Source of the DNA: Sanghuangporus weigelae
Lineage: Eukaryota; Basidiomycota; Agaricomycetes; Hymenochaetales; Hymenochaetaceae
Assembly: GCA_033182465.1 (NCBI GenBank)
Contig: CP137320.1
Span: 682,001 to 746,000 of the forward strand
DNA length: 64,000 bases
Direction: 5' to 3'
Numbering within the stretch: position 1 is the first letter of the stretch; every line of letters begins with the position of its first letter. A program made the position numbers and the translations under genes. The notes under the pieces were generated by a model, which searched no databases, had not been told where the DNA came from, and saw nothing but the letters and a program-made list of their open reading frames with translations. Positions 23,301 to 39,631 of this stretch are shown here, in pieces.

Positions 23301-26300
23301 CCTTTCCAACGTGGGCATCTACCGCACTCAATGGGTCGTCAAGCAGGACTATGTCGCAGTCTGAATATGCAGCTCGAGCAAGGGAAACGCGCGCCTAGAG
23401 CAGGCATCAGCTCGGCGGCAACGACGCTTGGAAAATACGTACCTTTTGCCCACCGCTAAGATTAATGCCTTTCTCTCCGATTTCTGTGTCCACGCCATTG
23501 GGTAACATGTCGATATCGTGTTGTAAGGAACTTGCTTGGACGACTTCCTCAAATCTGAAGCAGGGAGAAATTTAAGAATGTAATGTCGAATTCCGCCATT
23601 TATAAAATATATTTACTTCATGTCATCATCGTCCTTTCCAAAGAGAACGTTTTCTTGTAATGTTGCGTTCATTATCCAGGGTTGCTGAGGAACGTATGCA
23701 ACACTGCCTCCGAAGACAACCTGCGCAAATGGCAAACATAGATGAGCAGTGCATATATTAGTCAATCTCAGATTGATACCTACCTCCCCGTCCACTCTCC
23801 TCATCTCACCAACTAGGCTCTGGAGTAAGGAGCTCTTCCCACTCCCAACTCGGCCGACAATAGCTACGAATTGCCCATGTGGTATTCTCAGCTTTAGATC
23901 GGTCAGAGCAAAAGGAATCTCCTCGTCGTCTTTGTTCTTGGAGACCGTCTGGTCAGCTCCACTTAATCCTCCTTCGTTAGGTCCGGATTGAGATGCTTGA
24001 GACTCGGAAGTCACAGGCATAGGAAGTGCGGCAGTATCAGCTTTTGCTTTACGCCGCGGCCACCACTTTCTTGCTCTTCCGGTACTGACAGTGGTTGGTT
24101 CGGAGGGACGCTCAGCTTTACTCGGCTTGCCTTTACCAGCGTCTCCCTGAGCACCTGGTCCTTTCCTTCCGAACTTATCACTATCCACTTTCCCAACGGT
24201 CTCCCAGGTGAAAGACCCGTCGGCGAGGATTGCATGCTTGTTACTTGGGCTCTTGTCAATGAGATACGGTTCCTGGAGTTCTTCTGCCGCAAGGAAGTCA
24301 GCAATTCGACCTAGCGCCACCGCTGCGTCCGACACTTGGCTAAGCACCATCGGGAAGAAAATAAGAGGAGCTCGGATTATCTTTGAGAGATGCAAAGTAA
24401 ATAAACAAAAAGAATGAAAAAAAGAGAGATGATTACATTTAAAAATTGCAATGAGCTGAATATTATCGCTGGATCAAGTGCATGGCCACTTAGTGCATAC
24501 GTGATCTTTAGAGATGTGTTACTTTCCATTGAATTACTGAGTGCTTTTTGTCATACTCACGAAAGACAGGACTGAGGCTGCAATCGGTATGATGGTGACG
24601 ATTGAAAACAGGAATGATCGTGCATAACTTGTCAAAAGCAAGGCTGAGTAACACCCTGAAAGATGGAACTACAGTAATTCACATACGTGATTCGCCTGAT
24701 TTTCGCGATTTCCTTCTCTCTCAGACTAGCGAGCTGGTGAGAGTAGAAGGCTTCCCAGGCGTATAGTTTGATTAACCGAATACCCTGTAAAATCTTATAG
24801 GAAAATCCGAGTTTCAGGAAAACAAAAAAGACAACGATGATGATGAGTTTTTACCTCATTCGTCAATCTCACTCGTCTGTCTGTAATCTGTACCATGGAC
24901 ATGCGCGCTTTGACCATGATTCGTACGAGAATGTATTGCAGTGGGAAGCCGATTATCAGGATCTGTTTGAGGATATGAGCATCTGATAGACAGGCTTAGA
25001 CAGAAAGGCAAAGTTCTCCTTACTGCGAGGCCGACCAAAGCTGAATATCCCAACTACATTAACTATAATCAAAAACAAGTCCAATAGTATATGTGTATAC
25101 ACACATTATTAATTAGTAATGCGACACCAATGACAATCTGTTGACGATGATTAGTTTCTTACAATCAAGCATTCGTGTGAAATCCCACCTGGATCGGCGC
25201 AACCCAAAGACTATCAGAGAAGTATTGTCAGAAATATTGTAAAAAACTGGCCCATAAATCCTACTTATGGATGGATGCAGATACGAGATCAAGGCGCGTT
25301 GCATCTGATGCATGAGAGTTAATCACGATATGCTGACAGTGCGAATGAAGTGCTTGCCTGTGGATATCATCGTTGTGATCTGTCCCACGCTATGTTTTGT
25401 CCGCGCCTTTCCCGAGAGACGCAATGATTTGCGAAAAATAGCTCCAATGAGCTAGAGAAACATATTGAGCACGGCTGACGATGATAAACTGGCTTTGGTA
25501 TTCACCGCCGATCTGAGGCACATGCCATTCGTCATGGTGACTGGAGAAACGGAGGGCAGAAGATCAAAATATGAGAAAAAAGTATCATAATGACATGGAA
25601 CATACATATCATATATTGGTTCGTCATCTGCCAATCGACATTGAGAGACTGAATGGAAGGCATAATAATCAGAGACTTACAAGCGACGCGACCTCTGGAA
25701 GGACTTCGCATCATGGACTCAAGGCTTTAGATAATGAATCCAGCTTACCTTGCATTGCGAAGAGAGCTATACCAAGTCCGATACCGTATCCGATCCCTCG
25801 AGGTTGCGATGTCCGACCTATGTTCATAGATAAGTAGTTTAAATCGAGTCCGTCAACATGTATAGCGAGATGTCAGACCTCCAGACTGAGCAAATAAGAA
25901 AGCATCTGTGAGCCATGCGAGGAGCAGCTTTGATACGAGCGGACTGGTAGTCTTTAATGTATCTATAAACGAAACGTATCAGTCAAGTGATCTTAGGCAT
26001 TGTTAGTATTGTCAGATACCAGCACCAAGCTTCAAGAATCCTGCACTCCACCAACGCCAGAAGAAGGCTACATGGACAGCGGAGAGGAGGGGACGCTTCG
26101 AATACTTTGGCGGATCCTTCTTCTCGGCGTCCTTGGAGGTCGACTGCCGTACTTTCTTGTATTTTAGGAAGGAGAATTTCGGACGTTTCTCATCCACTGA
26201 TTCAACATTCGTTATTGAATCTGGTGGCGTTGCTTCGAGGTCTTCTGGTTTCTCCCTTTCCTCCTTTTCGTCTCCAGGGCCACACTCCCTTGACACATTA

Positions 26301-26718
26301 ACTTGCTTCTCACACGAGTCTCTTCGCATATAAGACGGTCTTTTCTCAGGTGGTAGACGTTTATAAAAATGTTCTTCAACAAGATTCGTGAGAGCTTCGG
26401 TGCGCCGCTCAGGTGGAAGGCTCCACAGGTCTGTCGTAAACTTGCTGATCAAAAAGAAGCACAAAGCAAGCACGAGCGCCGGTACTGACCATCCTTCTCG
26501 AGCGGTCTGCTGGCACCAACGTATAGGAAAGGAGCAAGCCACTCGAAAGTCAATCTGGATAAGAATCTTCGAATAAACAATAGTTGTTAGTTTGCATTAG
26601 AGTATATCAAGCAAGATTGATACGAGCGAGGCTTCATTTTCTGGTACGATCTTGTCTTTTCCAAATGCTGGGGGAGCAGGCTTGCGACGGAACCAATTCA
26701 GAGGGTTTGCAAGTAGCA
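20386..26718 (-). CDS. Full-length ABCC transporter, YOR1-like multidrug pump
   Basis: Many exons over 6.3 kb. It opens [20 protein letters not shown] and soon reaches [19 protein letters not shown], the start typical of short ABCC proteins that lack the extra TMD0. A charged linker (about 26160-26390) precedes TMD1. NBD1 (about 23100-24230) has Walker [10 protein letters not shown], signature [15 protein letters not shown] and Walker [14 protein letters not shown]. The Asp in place of the catalytic Glu is the usual ABCC asymmetry. TMD2 follows (about 21600-22800). NBD2 (about 20390-21500) has Walker A split by an intron, signature [15 protein letters not shown] and Walker [13 protein letters not shown]. 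Yeast YOR1 exports oligomycin and phospholipids at the plasma membrane; the substrate here is not predictable. No regulator gene lies beside it. Confidence 0.9.
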
Positions 26719-27345
26719 TAGCTTCACACCGATAAGAAAGGCGTCTGCCTCAGGGACTTGGCATCAAGACGAGTGTTGCTAGAGTCACGACGCAAGAAGA
26801 TAAGTGCAAGGTAAGGCGAACTTCGGGAGACGTAGTATTTGTATGTGCGTGTTAAACCGGCGAGAAGCCAGGAGCTTTGCCAATCAATTGGAAACCCCAT
26901 ATTACGCTCGAGTCATACTGTAGATCGGATGTTTCCACGGAACCGCTATATTTATGTTTCGCTCCGCGTGGGTGATGAGATTGAAATTGATCAGAGTCAG
27001 CACGAGCACATGATAGCTAGCACTGATGTGTCAAATGGCTTTCATGAATTTGCTAGTGAAGACCAGACACATCTGTGGCTAATACACCTTCAGTACTAGT
27101 GATGCAGAAATGCTTGATTGGGCAACAAATCATCTTGATGGAGGTGTTCGCCTTCGACGTATGTGATACCGAATTCGAGAGTGTTGCCATAGAAGTTTCT
27201 AGATTGAGCCCGCCAACCATTGGACGCGTATTTTAACGCTCTTCCTTTGCAACGCCCTTACCATCTCCATCTCATTCATCTTTTCTGTCTTATTTTGCTT
27301 TCGTAATTTTGTCCAACTAGTCGTTAAACTTCAGGAGCTTCCAGC
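26719..27345. other. Divergent intergenic region, ABC transporter / AHA1
   Basis: A 627-base gap with the promoters of both genes. The AHA1-proximal 100 bases are pyrimidine-rich, as common in fungal promoters. No open frame is supported. Confidence 0.4.
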
Positions 27346-28806
27346 ATGTCGTCTATGCCACCTAGTACCGCAAATTGGCATTGGAAGAATAAGAACGTGA
27401 CTTCATGGGGCAAGAGCTGGTTTGAACGTGAGCTGCCCACGATCGAGATTAAAGAAGGCGAGCATGTCGTGTCTATCTCAGAAGTGACAGACGTGGATGG
27501 TGATATTGAGCTCGGCCAGCGCAAGTCAAAGTGAGTTGCTGCGCTAGTCATGTTGCGGGAAAGAGCTAGCTGACGGAATGCTTGCTCGACCTAAACGCAT
27601 CGTGATCTTGGCAGACTCATCACCATCTACGATTGTTCTGTAGACTTGAAGTGGAAGGGAACTGCGTCTGACGGAACGGAGGTATCTGGGAGGCTGAAGA
27701 TTCCTGAAGTGTCCCATGAGATCACGCTGGATGGGACTTCGCACTACGTCGTACGTTCGATATATTCATTCGTCACACTGAATCTTCATTCAATGTGAAC
27801 CTTTGCCTTAAGTACTACTGGTCTCTATCGACAGGTTCTTCGCCTGCTGTGGATAAACTCTTCGAATTTGCAAAGGCACGACTTCCGACGGCACTCGAGG
27901 CGAAGTTCGCTGAATTCCCTGTCGCACTGACTGCCACTCATGGCAAAGATCTTCAGATCACTGGCTCTCAAGAGCCTTCACGTACCAGCACTCCGGCTCC
28001 TGCAACTAAATCTGCTGCTTCTACTTCTTCAGCAAATGGGCCGAAGGTTGTCAAGCAGGAGAAGAAGCCGCTCAACACGGCCAAAGTGGAAGTGGAATCT
28101 TCGTTCATGGCATCTGCGGAAGATCTCTTCCAGCTATTGACGGAAGAAAGCAAGATTCCGCTGTGGTCTCGAGCCCTGGCTCAGGTAAGAAAAGTGTCTT
28201 CCTCGGAGCGTAGGTTCCCGTCTTACGCCTTTTGTCTATAAGTCGAAACCAGAGCCGGGAGCTCCCTTCTCTCTTTTCGGCGGAGGCGTCAAGGGCGAGT
28301 TCGTGTCCGTAGAAAAACCGAAACGATTTGTTCAGAAATGGGCGCTGTCAAGCCCTAACTGGCCATCTGGTGAGTCTTTTGCCAGGAATTTATCCGGCCA
28401 ATTTCATTCTAAGCATGGTCCGCAGACCATTTCGCTACTCTAGTCGCAACTTTTGATGAGTCAGGCGACTCCACAAAGATGATCCTGACTTTAGACGGTG
28501 TACCGATAGGAACTGAGGATGACATCAAACGAAATATAGAAGGCTACTAGTATGTCCACCTTTCTTTCTCACATTACCTTTCTTTCTGACAGTCCCTACA
28601 GCATCCAGGGATTAAAGTCCATCGGGTACGTGCAATTGGTCTTTCCTGATTCGCCAGCGCCGTCTCGCTCGACTCCAGACCGTCGACACACCGGCAAGGG
28701 ATCGGAGGAAGTCAAATCTGAAAACGATTCTTCTCGCATTCTCGCAATAGTTTTAGCCGCTTTGGTGCTGGCTGGGGCGTTCGCCATTCCTTTCTACCGA
28801 AAGTGA
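27346..28806 (+). CDS. AHA1: Activator of Hsp90 ATPase with C-terminal membrane anchor
   Basis: Six exons (27346-27530, 27615-27750, 27813-28184, 28243-28369, 28426-28549, 28602-28806) sum to 382 residues. The N-domain runs from residue ~10 (NWHWKNKNVTSWGKSWFERE) to ~150, the part that binds the Hsp90 middle segment. A Ser/Thr/Ala linker (~165-205) leads to the AHSA1 C-domain, which starts VESSFMASAEDLFQLLTEES and includes FGGGVKGEFVSVEKPKRFVQ. Aha1 stimulates Hsp90 ATPase and is normally a soluble cytosolic protein. Here the domain is followed by a Ser/Lys-rich spacer and a hydrophobic segment at residues 361-377, ending in Arg-Lys. This looks like a tail anchor. The last exon encodes both the end of the domain and the anchor without a break. 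Confidence 0.93.
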
Positions 28807-29269
28807 AACAAGTCCTTTCAGCGAGCGGGACGGCGGTTTATACCTTGTCTTGTATATTCGTATATCGCAAATGGAAGCTAATACAGGTTCTTTCAGGTTG
28901 GGCGCTATTCTCTAGCTGCTCTAGTTGCTTGGCGGTGGCTTGAAGCAAGCTGTCTTCTCTTTTACGTGGTGGACAACCTTCGGTGTTACAGGTACTATAC
29001 ACAAGAGAAAATAAATGTGCTATATGCGAGGCAAATTCAAATAAATAGAACATTCTCAAATAAATACAGCATGCTCGGGTCCGAGTCTGACTCGAAAGTC
29101 TGAAGTCTGATTCGAAATAAGTCTGAAGCATGGTTCCGACAGAAAAGTACGAGTCATGTTGAGCACACGAGTCACAGCTGGCGCTTCCGATCGCATTGCT
29201 CACTCCCGGGGATAGCATTTTTCATTCTGGGAGAAATACGGCTGTAAAACACTCTGTTTCTGATAAATA
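28807..29269. other. AHA1 3' flank with short repeats
   Basis: Holds the AHA1 3' UTR. The block at 28993-29039 reappears diverged at 29964-30010. Around 29078-29130 the motif GTCTGA recurs with small changes. No gene is supported. Confidence 0.45.
28993..29039 (+). repeat. Direct repeat, left copy (flanks SCD6 pseudogene)
   Basis: About 47 bases, beginning TACTATACACAAGAGAAAAT and ending GCGAGGCAAATTC, match 29964-30010 on the same strand with roughly 80% identity by eye. The two copies are about 970 bases apart and bracket the broken SCD6 copy, so they probably mark the duplicated unit. Confidence 0.6.
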
Positions 29270-29930
29270 CGGGAGTAAATATCAGTTCACTATTTTCCGA
29301 GCCTCCAAAGTAAAAGACATTGTTCTCAACAATGATTCTATGCTAATAGACGCCATGGGTGTCCATTATGATCCGTGTCTGTGATTATGGTGAGTCCTAT
29401 TTGATTACATGCACTTTTCTTCGACACAGTGGTCTATATGTGATCCGAATGTGTGGTGTGGAATATGATGCGGAAAGCGAAACAATTCACGTTCGTTCCG
29501 CCTCGCAACTCCGATGATCTCACGTGATCAGAGGGCCATTGTGGATGAAGCTAAAAAGGATGTAAAATGAACGGGTACAACCCAAAGAGCCGTCATCGTC
29601 CAAAAATATCGTGTGGATGCTTCCGTTGCCTCCTGATACTTTCTATATCTATTCATACATTTATGCTAGCAGTTACGCATGAGTACTAATTCAATATGCA
29701 GGCTCCAGGATCTCCAACGGCGAATAGTGCCTCTGGGCACTGCATCCAGGTCCTGGCCAGACTGGTATTTCGCCCGCTCCACGGCAAGCTCCTGAAAATT
29801 TAGGTCAAGGGTCTCAGACGGGGAGTGGTCGCACGAGCAGCAATGGTCGACGTGCAAACAACGGTTTTGTCACGAACGCTGCCATCGCTTTGGAGCAAGC
29901 AAGTTCCTGTGTTCCCCAAGCTGCCAGCCA
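29270..29930 (+). pseudogene. Truncated duplicate of SCD6
   Basis: This matches the neighbouring intact SCD6 gene over part of its exon 4 (29275-29395 against 30740-30850), the following intron (around 29560-29690 against 30895-31030) and part of exon 5 (29700-29925 against 31038-31345). The copy keeps readable pieces such as FRASKVKDIVLNNDS. It has a small indel giving an in-frame TGA just before the old 5' splice site, a one-base insertion in exon 5 that shifts the frame, and a deletion of about 100 bases in the Gln/Pro-rich part. Exons 1-3 and everything after the TMEKVE region are missing. Because intron sequence is shared, it arose from DNA duplication, not from reverse transcription. 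It cannot encode a working protein. Confidence 0.85.
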
Positions 29931-29963
29931 GTGGACTGGGGCGTCGCATCAAATTTTTTTTAA

Positions 29964-30010
29964 TACTATACTCAAAGAAAATATTTATGTTATTTACGAG
30001 GCAAATTCGA
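29964..30010 (+). repeat. Direct repeat, right copy
   Basis: The partner of 28993-29039. It lies between the end of the SCD6 pseudogene and the leader of the intact SCD6 gene, ending TTACGAGGCAAATTC before a T-rich run. Confidence 0.6.
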
Positions 30011-30203
30011 AGTTTATTTTTTTTATGAATCAGAAGGGTAGCTGCTTAGTCATCCAGCATCCCATTTCGTTACGCGTCAGTTTGACGTCGTTCACACTTC
30101 TCCTACTCTTCTGTTATACCTGCCCTCCTATCTTTTCAGCGAATTCTCTTATTTCTTACCGAATTTCTCGTATTATCGCTCAGCTCCTGTAAACAAAACG
30201 AAA

Positions 30204-31874
30204 ATGGCGAATAGTTTCATCGGGTCGGTTGTCTTGCCTTGCCGCTCTTTAGCACACAACACCTCTCACCTTGCATTTCCCCCCATGCAGGAAAGCCATT
30301 TCTCTCTTATCGCATTCTGATGTCCGCTACCGCGGCATTCTCGCTGGTCTTGATCCTTCGAACTCTACGATCCAACTACGAAATGGTAAGCGGCCTTTTG
30401 AGGGTTGACGCTGCTGTTGAGACGCGCTCTTTTGCTGATGGTTACGACGACTTCGGCTATGTCGGTTTGATGTAGTGTATTCCATGGGCACCGAAAATCG
30501 ACGGTACGTGTCTGCTTTCGATACTCACTTCTGTTCGTTCCTCTTGGGCAATGCGATGAGTTGAACAATGCGTTTGGTGAGGTGACTCATGCCCTACGCC
30601 TAATCACGTTGATACTTCACACTGCTTTGCTCACGGCACTTTTCGATCTCATGTTGATTACGTCCATATATATTCTGGTTCTAATACTTCTGTTGATACA
30701 GGCCACCTGAGGAGTACATTCCTCCTGCAGAACTACCATACCAATTCATCATTTTCCGTGCCTCTGAAGTGAAAGACATTGCTCTCGACAATGATCCTAT
30801 GCCAGTACGCACTAGGAGTGTCCATGATGATCCAGCTGTAATTGGGGTGAGTCCTACTATCTTTTTTCGCGCGCTTATCTCCACGATGAAGCCAATACGG
30901 ATGTAAACGGGTACAAACCCGAGCGTCCGAGAGCGCAAAAACATCATGTGGATGCTTCCGTTGCCTTCCTTCTGATACTTCTTCTATCTATTCTCCTTAT
31001 GCTTGTAGTTACGAATGAATGCTAATGCAATACACAGGCTTCAGGACCTCCGATGCCGAACGGTGCATTTGGGCAATATCCAGTTCCTGGTCAAAATGGT
31101 ATTACACCCCCTCCACAGCAAGTCCCTGCAAACTTAGGTCAAAGACCTCCTTTGGGTGCATCTCAACCGGGTACAACTCAGACCCCGCCAGTGCAGCCTC
31201 CAAGTGCTGCTGGCAACGAACAACAGACGACGCAACTTCAGCAACAGACTAATGCTGGGAGTGGTCGTACGAGCAGCAACGGACGACGTGCGAACAACGG
31301 TTCTGTCGCGAATGCTGCTGCGACTATGGAGAAGGTTGAACGCGCAATGAGCGAAGTGCGTTTGTCGAATACGAATCAACGTACGAAGAAGAGTGGTGGT
31401 GGGCAGCAGCATGCGGAAATTACCGTCCCTAAGACGGATTTCGACTTCCAGAGCTCGAACGCACGGTTTGACAAAGCCGCGCTTGCAAGTCAGGCCACTG
31501 GACACGGTGACGAGAGTGACACTAACACGAATCCTTCCGAAGATGGCGATGCTGCGTCGAAGGCAGCAAGCAAGTCTCCTCAGGAGAAAGAACCCTCTTA
31601 CAACCCGAAGAAATCATTTTTCGATAACCTGTCATCGTCTGCGAGCAGCGCACCTCCGCCCCGTGGTGGAAGAGGAGGAAGGCGTGGCGGGGCGAAGAGC
31701 CGTCGGGAGGAAGAAAGGGAAAAGAACGTTGCAACATTTGGTGAGCCTGGTGGTGTGGGACTTATGGGTCCTGGGGCATATGTTGGAGGTTATGGACATG
31801 GTCGCCGCGGAGGTGGTCGCGGAGGAAGACGTGGAGGTGGTCCACGTCGTACTGCCCCTCCAGTACAGCAATGA
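30204..31874 (+). CDS. SCD6: Scd6/LSM14 RNA-binding translational repressor
   Basis: Five exons (30204-30223, 30291-30385, 30476-30503, 30702-30846, 31038-31874) sum to 374 residues. The N-terminal LSm14 domain starts MANSFIGKAISLLSHSDVRY and contains RGILAGLDPSNSTIQLRNV and the PYQFIIFRASEVKDI strand. A Gln/Pro-rich linker follows. The FDF box is clear (TDFDFQSSNARFDK, near residue 235), then an FFD box (YNPKKSFFDNLSS), then a TFG box (NVATFGEPGG), and finally RGG repeats (RRGGGRGGRRGGG). Scd6 binds eIF4G through RGG repeats and Dhh1/Edc3 partners through its FDF region, represses translation and enters P-bodies. All five expected modules are in the right order, so this is the working copy next to its pseudogene. 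Confidence 0.95.
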
Positions 31875-32194
31875 GCAGTCATTTCATTTCACTTTGGCGT
31901 TCAACGCGCAGCCGTCAGCGATACTTTATTATTGTATGGGTAGTGAGCACTTGTTAGTGAATGGTTATTTGGGGACGCTGAAATTGACTTTACGGTTTCT
32001 CTGAGAATAATATTGGAATGACGTAAGTTGATCGATCGGTCCTTCTGTAAGGCCAAACAGTCGTAAATATCGCATAACGCAAATCAGTTAGGAAACATTA
32101 CATAAATAAAATAGACGACGCACGTTCGTGACCTCTTCGGGCGACTCTTCACGTTCATGTCATCGATTTTCTTCCAATCTTACTTACATAATTC
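31875..32194. other. Gap between SCD6 and the SPX-RING gene
   Basis: A 320-base gap between same-strand genes. It holds the SCD6 3' UTR and the next promoter; no motif stands out. Confidence 0.4.
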
Positions 32195-34311
32195 ATGCAC
32201 TTTGCAAAGGTATACTCGCAGCTTCTTCTTACCCTTCCACCAGAACTGCAGGAGAATGCCATCGAGTATCGACAGGTGATTGTCGTGCTTTGAACCTGAA
32301 CCTAATCAAGTAGCTAATGTGATTATATGCCTGCTCTGTCAGCTTAAGAAACTCATAAACAAAGTTGTTGGCGAGCTCGCCTCACTCGGGTTAAGCCCAT
32401 CTGTGCTGCAAACGCTTCTTCAGCCAGATGAATCAACTTTTTCTAGTGGGAGCGCCGGCAAAGGAAAACAGCGGGCCTTCGGGGAAAGAAGTGGAGAGCT
32501 TATCAGTAGTGGATTTACAACGGATCCTCATGACGTTAGTCCGACCCTTCGGTCAGCCAGGACGAAGGCTGTTTATGAGGTAGTGCATGATGGAGACCAT
32601 ATCCATCCGCGGCTGCGGATTCGGGTCGGGACGCCTAATTCAGAAGACAGTACAAACGCCGATGTCGACGGTGATGACGTTCGTCAAAACTTGCCCGCCA
32701 GTCCTCCGGTAGATATCCTCGTAGATGCGCCGGACTGTGTTCCAATAGACGGGGAATATGATGCGCAGGAGAAGGATTTGATGCTTGTCCTAAAGCCTAT
32801 AATTGTCCGGCCTGAGCAAAGCTTGATCTGGACTTTGCAGAAGAGGACGAACAACACGGAATTAGGGAACGTAGATCCGCTTGATGCTGGCAAAGGAGAT
32901 GGTAGCGGGATAGATATGGTACGTCCTGAAGCACATCCCGTGGAGAGTGTACGCAGGCAGTGAGTGGCTTAGTTTTGCTTTTCCTCAGTCTTTCTTATAC
33001 AAAGATGTTTTTCTTTAGGCTGCGAGTCTCCGCCGCCGACGGCTCACGGGAATTCATCATTCCCTTGCAGTCAGACATGGCCTTCTTTGAGCTGCTGTAT
33101 TCAGCACTTCAGACTCTCTCCTCCACCCTTTCCATCGTTCACTCGAACTTTATCAACAACCTTGAATCTCTTGCCCGTACTATTTCGCAGAAAGCACGGC
33201 CACAGTCAACTCTGCATACTGGATTTCATCCGTGGTCATCGCACAGCGACCCCAGATCCGTGACTGCCCCGTTAATATCTCCCTTATCTATGGCTTTTAT
33301 GCCTAGCGGAAAGTCGAAGAGTGATTTGTACACCTGGAGAGAAATTTTCCAGCTATACATGGAGACAGAAGTATTCGAGAGCATGCACGAGCTTGACAGG
33401 GGCGAGCGAGATGTTGCAGAGGCCGAGAGACGACTTGCTCTGTTTGCGGAGCAAGTTACAGCTCGGGCATTGAACGACAAGAGAAACCTCCTATTTAAGG
33501 AGAGCAGGGATGCTTTGGAGAAATTTTTGCAGCTTAATGTTTTAATTCTTAACCTAAAGAAAGTGCGTCTTTTCTGCTTTGTGGTGTCATGATTGGCGAA
33601 ACTGACCTTCGCGTAGTTCCAATTTGCCAATGCAGAAGCTGCGCGGAAAATACTCAAGAAACACACAAAGCGCACAGCTCTTCCATTTCCGATTTCCCAC
33701 TTGGAGGCTTCCGCCAAGACTGTTGAGATCAACTCTCAAGTCCTTTCCTTACGCCGTACCCATCATCCAGGAGATTCGCAGACCGATATTTTGACGCTCA
33801 TACCGACATCGAAGACCTCGCTTGCGCATCTCCTTGTGCAAGCCGTGGGTGAGACTCTGTTGCCGATCATACCACACCTGGATGATTATTCGTGTCTTAT
33901 ATGCACGAGCATTGCATTCAAACCCATTCGTCTCGACTGTGGCCATCTTTTCTGTGTCCGGTAAGGAGCTTTCCTCCTCTGGCAGCGATCTCTTAAACTC
34001 ATGTCGTAATCACCAGATGTCTGATCAAAATGCAGAAACGTGGTCAAGATCACTGTCCGTGTTGCCGGGCGCCGACAGTCCTCAAGGCCGATCGATGTGA
34101 GTTTTCCTTGGCCGCCTATACTCAATCCTCTCTGATCGATAAATGACACCTTACTGGCAAAATAGCAAACGTCGACTGGGCAATGCTCAACTTTATGCAA
34201 GACTGGTTCCCGCGCGAGACTGCGCAAAAGCTGAAACAGAACGAGAAGGAAGCTGCTCAGGAGCAGCTGGAAGAACTCGGGATTCCCGATCAAGGATGTA
34301 TTGTGGCGTAA
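32195..34311 (+). CDS. SPX-domain RING-finger E3 ubiquitin ligase
   Basis: Six exons (32195-32275, 32343-32959, 33019-33562, 33617-33960, 34017-34096, 34166-34311) sum to 603 residues. It begins MHFAKVYSQLLLTLP and continues EYRQLKKLINKVV, the SPX start with its basic helix that senses inositol pyrophosphates. A long insert splits SPX; the second part lies near residues 330-425 (ELDRGERDVAEAERRLALFA, then FQFANAEAARKILKKHTKRT). Near residue 490 is a C3HC4 RING: CLICTSIAFKPIRLDCGHLF, then CVRCLI, then HCPCCRAP. SPX-RING proteins include plant NLA/BAH1, which ubiquitinates phosphate transporters, so a link to phosphate control is a fair inference. The fungal target is unknown. The final helix is charged and ends GIPDQGCIVA. 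Confidence 0.88.
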
Positions 34312-35196
34312 GGTCGATTTTTCGTCATTTGTCTTTAGTTACTTTTGTACACATTCGGATTTATGTATTTTCTCTACTTTTACGGCATTTGCACGATACT
34401 CTAATCGGTCATATATTATAACTCGTCTGGCTTTCGTGACTGTTACCAAGGATGTTTCGAAACCTTAGTATCAACAAAAAGTCGTATTCAAAAATGCTCA
34501 AGAAATTATGGAGGTAGAACAATATTGGCGAAATATGTTTGGATCGATCAAACATCCAATGACGAGAAAACTCAACAAGAACAAGAATATGTCTAACTCG
34601 ACCGTAGGAGACGAGACCCTGGATAAACTCAGGTACGTCTTGAACGGCCGAGCCATAATCGTGGAGGTAGCGGACTTGCGTCCCAGAAGCACGAGAACCC
34701 AAAACGAGTTCCCATACTGAACGACATACCGACCACAAATTGCTCTTACACGATTTTGACTCATTCGACGACAGTGGGGCAGCTGAAAGGCTGTTGGAGG
34801 GCGTCAAAGACCCTCCCTGCCGAGAGATCTAAGGATCGTGTGTCGAATTAAGAAATCGAAACAGAAAATCGAAACACAAAACACAGCAAACAAGTTTCAC
34901 TATAAGCGCATTGGCTGATGCAAGATGTGATGGAATTGAGGCTATCGTCATAAAGAGGTAGGAGATGACATGAGATGGATGAGGATGTGACTTGACTTTT
35001 GAGGCAAGCGGAAGTTTCCCACGCTCAGGGCTCAGGCGATACATTCCGTTCATCCTCGTAATCTACACCAAAAGTACTTTCCCCTCCGTCTTCCACAACA
35101 TCTGGAGGTTTCTCTTCCCGTTCGTGCTCAACGAAGGCGACGTAATTGCCCGCATAAGCCACACTTCTTGGGCATACTGACTGTGGGTGATACAGC
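34312..35196. other. Intergenic region before the USP7-like gene
   Basis: An 885-base stretch with no recognised gene. A 70-residue plus-strand frame at 34508-34720 and the open frame ending at 34832 (HKLLLHDFDSFDDSG) look mildly protein-like and could belong to a small unrecognised or decayed gene, but there is no clear splice pair or homology. Confidence 0.35.

Positions 35197-39631
<4,435 letters not shown>

Noticed and set aside
31393-32004. 203-residue alternative plus-strand frame inside SCD6 exon 5
   Set aside because: Out of frame with the LSm, FDF and RGG modules; a shadow frame.
34409-34807. 132-residue minus-strand frame before the USP7-like gene
   Set aside because: Composition is not coding-like and no domain is visible.
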